Assembly (NCBI RefSeq): GCF_009763805.1
Contig: NZ_CP046803.1
Coordinates: 992,001-1,056,000, forward strand
Length of the DNA stretch: 64,000 nucleotides
Direction of reading: 5' to 3'
From: Vibrio cidicii
GTDB lineage: Bacteria > Pseudomonadota > Gammaproteobacteria > Enterobacterales > Vibrionaceae
Shown piece by piece: positions 57,941 to 64,000 of this stretch. A program made the translations under genes and the position numbers. Under the pieces are notes generated by a model. The model made no database searches, had not been told where the DNA came from, and saw nothing but the letters and a program-made list of their open reading frames with translations. Numbering within the stretch: position 1 is the stretch's first letter; each line of letters starts with the position of its first letter.

Positions 57941-58056
57941 CTTTTCAACCGGATACGTCTTTTGCAACTGAATGCGGCCTTAATTGGTTCAATCCGCGTT
58001 TTAAAGCAGGCCATATTCTTCTTTGTGTCTGATTTGTGCCGCTAGCGTCAATACAA

Positions 58057-58083
58057 AACGGGCGGTGAATGTCACCGCCCGTT
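58057..58083 (-). terminator. Terminator after cydB
   Basis: AACGGGCGGTGA (58057-58068) with TCACCGCCCGTT (58072-58083), a perfect 12-bp stem. Read on the minus strand it is followed by TTTTG, fitting the end of the cydAB transcript. Confidence 0.8.
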
Positions 58084-58122
58084 CGATGGACAAAGCCCTG
58101 TTCACATCGCTGCTGGTTTCAA

Positions 58123-59115
58123 TTACAAGTAACTGAGATCGGTTGCTTTGCCTTTAAAGATCCGATAGACGAAAAAGGTGTAAAGCAAGATGGTCGGCAT
58201 CACAATGACCACGCCAATACCCACTACCATTAAGGTGTCGGGTGAGGAAGCGGCTTGCTGGGCCGTCATCATTCCGGGAACGATTTCTGGGAAAAAGCTG
58301 TAGGCGAGCCCTAAGAAACTCAGGCCGAAAATCAGCGCCACGCCAAAAAATGGCCACTGCACGCCAGCGTCATTGACGGTCGGCACCCGCTTTAGATAGC
58401 GATCCACCACCAAAATGGTGGCGAGCACAATAAGCGGAATTGGCGCGAGTAAAATCACTTCAGGAAAGCTGAACCAACGCTCGGCCACGGCGGAGTTCAC
58501 CCATGGGTTCACCACGCTTACTGCCAGCACGCCCAGTGCGGCAAGCCAACCCGCTTTGCGCGACCAACGCGCAGCGCGCACTTGCAATTCGCCCTCGGTT
58601 TTGAGCACCAGCCATGCACCGCCAATGTACACGTAGGCCGCAGCAACACACAACGCGCTGAGCACAGCAAAACCGTAAGCGGCCAGCGAAGCATCAAAAC
58701 CTACCACATAGCGGCCAATCATATAGCCTTGGGTTAACGCGGCGAGCAGCGAGCCGAGCTTGAAGCAGAGATCCCAATGCTCTTTGTGATCTGCTTTGGC
58801 TTTGGCACGAAAATCGAACGCCACTCCGCGCATGATAAGGGCAATCAGCATCAGTGCTGTTGGTAAGTAGAGCTCAGTAAAAATCAAGCTGTGCGCGGTG
58901 GGAAACGCAATCAGCAGAATACCCACCGCCAGCACCAGCCAAGTTTCATTGGCATCCCAAAACGGGCCGATGGAGGCGATCATCCGATCGCGCTGTACCA
59001 CATCATTGCGCGGCAGCAAGATGCCAACACCGAGATCATAGCCATCCAGCACCGCGTACATAAACACGGTAAAGCCAAGTAACAGAAGATAAATTTCTGG
59101 AAGATACTGCATCAT
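58123..59115 (-). CDS. cydB: Cytochrome bd-type quinol oxidase subunit II (CydB/CioB)
   Basis: 330 aa with about eight membrane segments. Family N-terminus with YAVLDGYDLGVGILLP and GPFWDANETWLVLAVG, then LIMRGVAFDFRAKA. The ATG overlaps the last bases of cydA (ATGA-type overlap at 59112-59115), so the two are coupled. It is the partner subunit of the bd oxidase. No cydX-like small gene is seen directly after it. The short form of 330 aa matches the CIO group better than E. coli CydB (379 aa). Confidence 0.92.
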   Translation of the reverse strand: MMQYLPEIYLLLLGFTVFMYAVLDGYDLGVGILLPRNDVVQRDRMIASIGPFWDANETWLVLAVGILLIAFPTAHSLIFTELYLPTALMLIALIMRGVAFDFRAKAKADHKEHWDLCFKLGSLLAALTQGYMIGRYVVGFDASLAAYGFAVLSALCVAAAYVYIGGAWLVLKTEGELQVRAARWSRKAGWLAALGVLAVSVVNPWVNSAVAERWFSFPEVILLAPIPLIVLATILVVDRYLKRVPTVNDAGVQWPFFGVALIFGLSFLGLAYSFFPEIVPGMMTAQQAASSPDTLMVVGIGVVIVMPTILLYTFFVYRIFKGKATDLSYL

Positions 59116-60449
59116 AACGCGGCCTTTGAAGTGGTTGAGGAAGTCGGCGCGGCTTGTACGCCTTTGCGCGCGAGATAGAACAAGGTGTGGATGTAGGCGA
59201 CGAGCAGCACCACGTAGGTCAGCAGATAGAGCGCGAGCGAGATTCCGACCGAGCTGCTTGCCACGGGTGTGACGGCCTCAGAGGTGCGCAAAACGCCGTT
59301 CACCAGCCAAGGTTGACGGCCGATTTCGGTCACGTACCAACCGGCAAGAGTGGCGACCCAACCGGAGAAAGTCATTCCCACCAAAGCATACATGTACGGT
59401 TTCGGCACGGGTTTGTTGCGCCAAAAATGCCAAGCGCCGAACCAACTGACCAGCAGCATCAGCACGCCGACGCCCACCATCACGCGAAAGCCAAAAAACA
59501 GCGGCGCGACTGGAGGATGGTCCGGTGCAAAGGCATCTAAGCCGACGATTTCGCCATCCATTTCATGGGTTAAAATCAAACTCGCCAAGTGCGGAATGCC
59601 GATAGCCCAATCGTTGCTGCGCGTCTCTTCGTTAGGCATGGCAAACAGCAGCAAAGGTGCGCCTCGTTCGGTCTGCCACACTCCTTCCATCGCGGCGATT
59701 TTCGCTGGCTGATGTTCCAATGTGTTGAGACCATGTAGGTCGCCCACCAAGATCTGCACAGGAATAGTGATGGCTGCCACGCTCACCGCCACTTTTAGCC
59801 CGAGTTTCGCCGCTTGATTTTTGCCATCGCGCAGCACTTGGTAAGCGCTGATCCCGGCGATCAAAAAGCTGGTGGTCAGCGCAGAGGCGAGCAGGGTATG
59901 CGCGAATCGATACGGCATGGAAGGGTTAAAAATCACCTCTTTCCAACTGGTGACATGCACGATGCCGTCGATCACTTCGTGTCCTGTTGGGGTGTGCATC
60001 CAACTGTTGAGTACCAAAATCCAGAATGCCGAAAGAGTGGTTCCCACCGCCACCAACACGGTCGCTAAGGTGTGCAGCCATTCCGGCACACGGCCGCGGC
60101 CAAACAACATCACGCCAAGAAAAGTCGCTTCCATAAAAAAGGCGGTCATCACTTCATAACCGAGCAAGGGGCCGGCGACGTTGCCGACGCGTTCCATAAA
60201 CCCCGGCCAGTTGGTGCCAAACTGGAAACTCATGGTGATGCCCGACACCACCCCCAAAGCAAAAGTTAAGGCGAACACCTTGACCCAGAAATAGTAGAGA
60301 TCGAGCCACTGTTGGGCCTGCGTTCGCACATAGCGCCATTTGAAAAACACCAGCATCCAGCCCAAAGCGATGGTGATGGTGGGGAACAATATGTGGAAAC
60401 TGATATTGGCGGCGAATTGGATCCGCGACAACATGAGGGTATCTAACAT
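59112..60449 (-). CDS. cydA: Cytochrome bd-type quinol oxidase subunit I (CydA/CioA), short Q-loop
   Basis: 445 aa. Haem ligand regions: FAANISFHILFPTITI near the N-terminus and EVMTAFFMEATFLGVMLFG. The motif GWYVTEIGRQPW is the CydA signature. The Q-loop between segments 6 and 7 is short, giving 445 aa against about 520 in E. coli CydA, which marks the CIO (cyanide-insensitive oxidase) subfamily. The enzyme oxidises quinol and reduces oxygen without pumping protons. First gene of the operon. Confidence 0.93.
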   Translation of the reverse strand: MLDTLMLSRIQFAANISFHILFPTITIALGWMLVFFKWRYVRTQAQQWLDLYYFWVKVFALTFALGVVSGITMSFQFGTNWPGFMERVGNVAGPLLGYEVMTAFFMEATFLGVMLFGRGRVPEWLHTLATVLVAVGTTLSAFWILVLNSWMHTPTGHEVIDGIVHVTSWKEVIFNPSMPYRFAHTLLASALTTSFLIAGISAYQVLRDGKNQAAKLGLKVAVSVAAITIPVQILVGDLHGLNTLEHQPAKIAAMEGVWQTERGAPLLLFAMPNEETRSNDWAIGIPHLASLILTHEMDGEIVGLDAFAPDHPPVAPLFFGFRVMVGVGVLMLLVSWFGAWHFWRNKPVPKPYMYALVGMTFSGWVATLAGWYVTEIGRQPWLVNGVLRTSEAVTPVASSSVGISLALYLLTYVVLLVAYIHTLFYLARKGVQAAPTSSTTSKAAL

Positions 60450-60692
60450 CTTTTTTCCTCAAAAAATGAAACAAACCAGTGATGGTGAAGGCAAGTCAGC
60501 CCCATCTTTATTGACTATTACGTCATTGCGACTGGATTGGTTTAGTCGCCACGAGGGAAACCCCGTGGCAAGCAAATTTGATTTGTATCAATTTTGCCAA
60601 GGTAAACCGAGGAAAAAGGTGTATCTAAGCTGAGGGAAATGTTGACAAAATATTACGTCGTCAGCAGAGCGGTGTGATTCGCTGGCATGGCG

Positions 60693-61574
60693 TCAAAGCG
60701 TTAACTTCGGCTGAATAAAATCAATGAAAACCGAGATGCGCTTGGCCACAGAAGAGGATTTGTAGTAGACCGCGTTGATCTGCTCACGGCCGGTATTGAG
60801 GATTTTTTCGCTCTCCAGCAGTGCAATCAAGCGTCCCTCGGCGAGGTCTTTTTTCACCATGAATCCCGACAGGCAGGCGATACCGTTGCCCATTAAAGCA
60901 AGCTGTCTTATTGTTTCGCCGTTACTTGATGTCAGGGTTGGCATTAGGCGGCTAAACCCTTTGAGTGGCCATTCGTTGAGTATTTTTGGCGTCGAAAACC
61001 CAAGCGTATCGTGGTGAGCGAGATCGCTGCTTTTATGGGGGAAACCGCGTTTTGCCAAATAATCGGGAGAGGCGACGATGTAAAGTGAACTGCGGCCAAG
61101 CGGCCTCGCGTGTAAGGTTGAATCGCTTAACGCGCCGATGCGGATCGCCAAATCGGTTCTCTTTTCCAGCAGATCGACAAACCCTTCGTTGGAGGTGAGC
61201 TCCAATTCAATGTCGGGATAAGCTTGTTTGAATGGCTGGATAAGCGGCACCAGTTGATGGAAGACAAACGGGCTGGCGGCATCGACCCGCAGGCGTCCTT
61301 TGGGTAACTCTCCGCGCGAGATGATCTCCTCTTCCGCTTGCTGGATCTGTTGCAAACCGATTCGTATTGTGTCGACAAACTGGCGTCCTTCCTCGGTGAG
61401 TTCGATGCGGCGAGTGGTACGGTTTAAGATAGACACGCCCACTTGGTTCTCCACTTTGCTCACCGCGCGAGAAACGCGCGCGACCTGAATGTCCAACTGT
61501 TCCGCTGCCGCAGAAAAGCCGCCGCTATCGACCACCGCCAGCAGTATTTCTAAGTCATCGGATCGTGTTTTCAT
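60693..61574 (-). CDS. LysR-family transcriptional regulator
   Basis: 293 aa. N-terminal HTH (VDSGGFSAAAEQLDIQVARVSRAVSKVE; short form GFSAAAEQLDI), then an effector domain (GRLRVDAASPFVFHQLVPLI, DLAIRIGALSDSTL). CrgA-like group. It faces the MFS gene at 61764 across 189 bases; control of that exporter is likely. Confidence 0.9.
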   Translation of the reverse strand: MKTRSDDLEILLAVVDSGGFSAAAEQLDIQVARVSRAVSKVENQVGVSILNRTTRRIELTEEGRQFVDTIRIGLQQIQQAEEEIISRGELPKGRLRVDAASPFVFHQLVPLIQPFKQAYPDIELELTSNEGFVDLLEKRTDLAIRIGALSDSTLHARPLGRSSLYIVASPDYLAKRGFPHKSSDLAHHDTLGFSTPKILNEWPLKGFSRLMPTLTSSNGETIRQLALMGNGIACLSGFMVKKDLAEGRLIALLESEKILNTGREQINAVYYKSSSVAKRISVFIDFIQPKLTL

Positions 61575-61763
61575 CGTCTTCTCGCTTCGGCGTTGTTGGG
61601 TTATTTTTGCATTAATAACAAATATTATTTGTTAAAACACCTATTTTTCGCAAAATAAGCCTTGCGCATAATCCTCCCATCAACACCGACGTGTTAGGCA
61701 TGACGACGCCAGTCGCGACGGTGTTTTCCTCAAAGCCCATTTTTAAAATAAGTGAGAGAGATT

Positions 61764-62960
61764 ATGCCGTTAGCTCTTTTAGCCTTGACGCTCAGCGCCT
61801 TTGCTATTGGTACCACCGAATTTGTTATTGTTGGGCTTATCCCGACGATGGCCGCCGATTTAACCGTTTCGATACCCTCAGCCGGTTTGCTGGTCAGCCT
61901 GTATGCGCTTGGCGTAGCCGTTGGCGCGCCTGTTTTGACCGCCCTGAGCGGAAAATGGAACCGCAAGTACGTTCTGCTGGCAGTGATGTCGCTGTTTGTG
62001 ATCGGTAATCTACTGGCATGGCAAGCACCCGGTTACAACACCTTGATTCTCGCCCGCATTTTGACCGGTTTAGCCCATGGGGTATTTTTCTCGATTGGTT
62101 CAACCATCGCCACAGGTTTGGTGCCTAAAGAAAAAGCGGCCAGTGCGATTGCACTGATGTTCACTGGCCTGACCGTCGCGCTGGTTACGGGGGTACCGCT
62201 TGGCACTTACATTGGGCAAACTTTTGGCTGGCAGGCGACGTTTCTGATCGTTGCGCTACTGGGGCTGATTGCTTTAATCGGCAGTGCGTTCTTAGTGCCC
62301 AACAACCTAAAACAGCCTGCTGCGGCTAAGTTTTCCTCCCAGCTTAGGGTGTTAACGCAGCCTCGTTTGTTACTGGTGTACGCCATTACTGCACTTGGCT
62401 ATGGCGGCACCTTTACCGCTTTTACCTTCCTTGCGCCGATTTTGCAGCAAGAAGCCGGATTTAGCGCCAGCGCGATCAGCATCATTATGCTGGTGTATGG
62501 CGTATCGGTAGCGATTGGCAATCTCTGGGGCGGAAAAATGGCCGACAAGATGGGGCCGGTTAAAGCGCTGACGATTATTTTTACTGGTCTAGCGGCGATT
62601 TTAGTGGTGTTTAACTTTACCGCGGTGCACCCAATGGCGGCGGTCGCCACCATTTTGCTGTGGGGCGCCTTTGCCTTTGGCAACGTGCCCGGGCTGCAAG
62701 TGTACGTGGTAAAACTGGCGGAACAATACGCACCAGATGCAGTGGACGTCGCCTCTGGTCTGAACATCGCGGCGTTTAATGTCGGCATTGCACTGGGCTC
62801 GTGGGGCGGCGGCGTGATTGTGGCGAAAGCCGGTTTAATGCACACCCCTTGGGTAGGCGCGTTGATTGTCTTGCTTGCGCTGGCGCTCACTCGTTTAAGC
62901 GGCCGACTGGATAAACGCCGTGACGGTGCGTGGGGTAAAGAAGCGGCACTGGTGAAATAA
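61764..62960 (+). CDS. MFS transporter, sugar/drug efflux (AraJ/YdhP-like DHA1 family)
   Basis: 398 aa from ATG 61764 (GAGAGAG upstream; an in-frame GTG at 61752 would add four residues). Twelve membrane segments. Family motifs IGTTEFVIVGLIPTMAADL at the start, then GAPVLTALSGKWNRK (motif A region) and ARILTGLAHGVFFSIGSTIA (short form LTGLAHGVFF). It exports small molecules by proton exchange; the substrate is unknown. Pairs with the divergent LysR gene. Confidence 0.9.
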   Translation: MPLALLALTLSAFAIGTTEFVIVGLIPTMAADLTVSIPSAGLLVSLYALGVAVGAPVLTALSGKWNRKYVLLAVMSLFVIGNLLAWQAPGYNTLILARILTGLAHGVFFSIGSTIATGLVPKEKAASAIALMFTGLTVALVTGVPLGTYIGQTFGWQATFLIVALLGLIALIGSAFLVPNNLKQPAAAKFSSQLRVLTQPRLLLVYAITALGYGGTFTAFTFLAPILQQEAGFSASAISIIMLVYGVSVAIGNLWGGKMADKMGPVKALTIIFTGLAAILVVFNFTAVHPMAAVATILLWGAFAFGNVPGLQVYVVKLAEQYAPDAVDVASGLNIAAFNVGIALGSWGGGVIVAKAGLMHTPWVGALIVLLALALTRLSGRLDKRRDGAWGKEAALVK

Positions 62961-63068
62961 CGGTTGATTGTCAGCTTTAGTCATTGGCCAGTGTTTACGC
63001 ATTGGCCAATGTTTTTGCCTCGCGTCGCAATAGCAGACAAGAGATTTGTCACTTTGCCTGGGCAACGC

Positions 63069-63936
63069 TTACTCGCTGGCAGCAATCTGTGTATGAGTCA
63101 GTTTTGCCATCAGTCTTGCAATGCGTTCGCGCAGTTCACGCCGATCAACAATCATATCGAGCGCACCGTGTTCTAAGAGAAACTCACTTTGCTGAAAGTC
63201 GTCCGGAAGTGTTTCACGAACGGTTTGCTCAATCACCCGACGTCCTGCAAAGCCAATGCGCGCTTTGGGTTCGGCAATATTGATGTCTCCGAGCATGGCG
63301 AGACTGGCCGACACACCGCCAAAGGTTTGGTCCGTCAGTACGGAAACGTAAGGAAGCCCAGCCTCAGAAAGATGACGAAGGGCAGCACTGGTTTTGGCCA
63401 TTTGCATCAAGGAAATCAGAGACTCCTGCATTCGTGCGCCACCACAGGCGGAGAAGCAGACCAAACCGCAGTTTCGCTGCGAGTGCTGCTTCAACGGCGC
63501 TGACAAATCGTGCCCCCACTACTGAGCCCATTGAACCTGCCATAAAAGAGAATTCAAACGCGCAGGCCACTACGGGCACACCTAGCACGCGGCCTTGCAT
63601 CACCACTAAGGCGTCCTTCTCTCCGCTTTGTCTTTGCGCCAGCGACAAGCGTTCTTGGTAAGATTTGATGTCTTTAAAATTCAAGACATCTTTGGGTTGC
63701 AGTTCGCTGGCAATTTCTACTCTCTGCGCGTTATCGAGAAAGCTTTCCAGACGTGCCCGCGCTGCCATTCGCATATGATGATGACATTTTGGGCACACCT
63801 GCAAGTTGGCCTGCAAGGTTAAACGATAAAGAATTTCATCGCAGGCGTCGCACTTAGTCCATATTCCGTCTGGGATGGTCGCTTTACGTGTTGCGATAAG
63901 TTTTCTTTTGTCGAAGAGTCTTTCTAGCCAGCCCAT
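63069..63936 (-). CDS. accD: Acetyl-CoA carboxylase carboxyltransferase beta subunit (frameshifted in this sequence)
   Basis: 288 aa once one T is removed from TTT at 63472-63474; the join then reads [24 protein letters not shown], as in AccD (short form [14 protein letters not shown]). The N-terminal zinc ribbon has Cys29, Cys32, Cys48 and Cys51. The crotonase-fold core includes [26 protein letters not shown] and [15 protein letters not shown] conserved GPRVIEQT is GRRVIEQT here. AAGGAG lies before the ATG. It is shorter at the C-terminus than E. coli AccD (304 aa) and lacks the usual folC/truA neighbours, so it may be a second copy. Confidence 0.88.
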
Positions 63937-64000
63937 ACTGCTCCTTACTCAGTGAATCACCAGTTAGAAAGATTGTACTAACCCTAAAATCGCAATAAAG

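Overview
The window is bacterial and almost certainly from a Vibrio species (Gammaproteobacteria). The clearest marker is a Qrr quorum-sensing small RNA with a sigma-54 promoter and a LuxO site. The malT/malPQ/glgB block, the sucrose scr genes, a GbpA-like chitin-active LPMO and a PopT (DUF368) gene also fit Vibrio. This gene set suggests the second chromosome, but that is inferred. The species cannot be fixed from here.

Layout. 1-1265: a partial undecaprenyl-phosphate translocase gene and the qrr RNA gene. 1266-14473: two divergent operons that resemble the Klebsiella oxytoca cyclodextrin (cym) cluster. The minus-strand operon encodes a binding protein, two permeases, a cyclodextrinase, a degenerate ROK protein and a TrmB-type regulator. 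The plus-strand operon encodes a CymA/OmpG-like porin, an LpxD paralogue, a lipoprotein, the transport ATPase and a secreted cyclodextrin glucanotransferase. 14572-22177: an AT-richer minus-strand island with a short TPS-type exoprotein, a CdiA-like toxin that carries its own signal peptide, and a probable immunity protein. No TpsB/CdiB is present. 22429-32883: malT, malP, malQ and glgB, which handle maltodextrin and glycogen. 33089-45141: assorted genes (rimO, LysE exporter with AsnC regulator, a HExxH metalloprotease, pcp, LPMO, HAD phosphatase, a basic amino acid decarboxylase, a chemotaxis receptor, AraC regulator, thioesterase, DOPA dioxygenase). 45265-52849: a LysR gene and the sucrose regulon scrK, scrB, scrR and scrA. 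ScrR-type palindromes occur before scrK, scrB and scrA, and also before a c-di-GMP phosphodiesterase gene (EAL) inside the cluster. 53012-53926: an EamA exporter. 54153-55858: a two-gene RloB/AAA-ATPase pair that looks like an abortive-infection defence module. 56278-63936: LysR/GST pair, CIO-type cytochrome bd oxidase, LysR/MFS pair and an accD gene.

How the genes work together. CGTase outside the cell makes cyclodextrins from starch. The porin and ABC transporter import them, the cyclodextrinase opens them, and MalQ, MalP and GlgB process the resulting maltodextrins.

Sequence quality. Nine genes are split by a one-base frameshift. In all nine the extra base lies in the same context: GAAC read as GAAAC (or GTTC as GTTTC). 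Removing that base restores a full-length family member each time. This looks like a motif-specific artefact, possibly tied to a DNA modification, and not like nine independent pseudogenes. I treat these genes as single CDSs. A tenth frameshift, in the toxin gene, is of a different kind (a run of five C).
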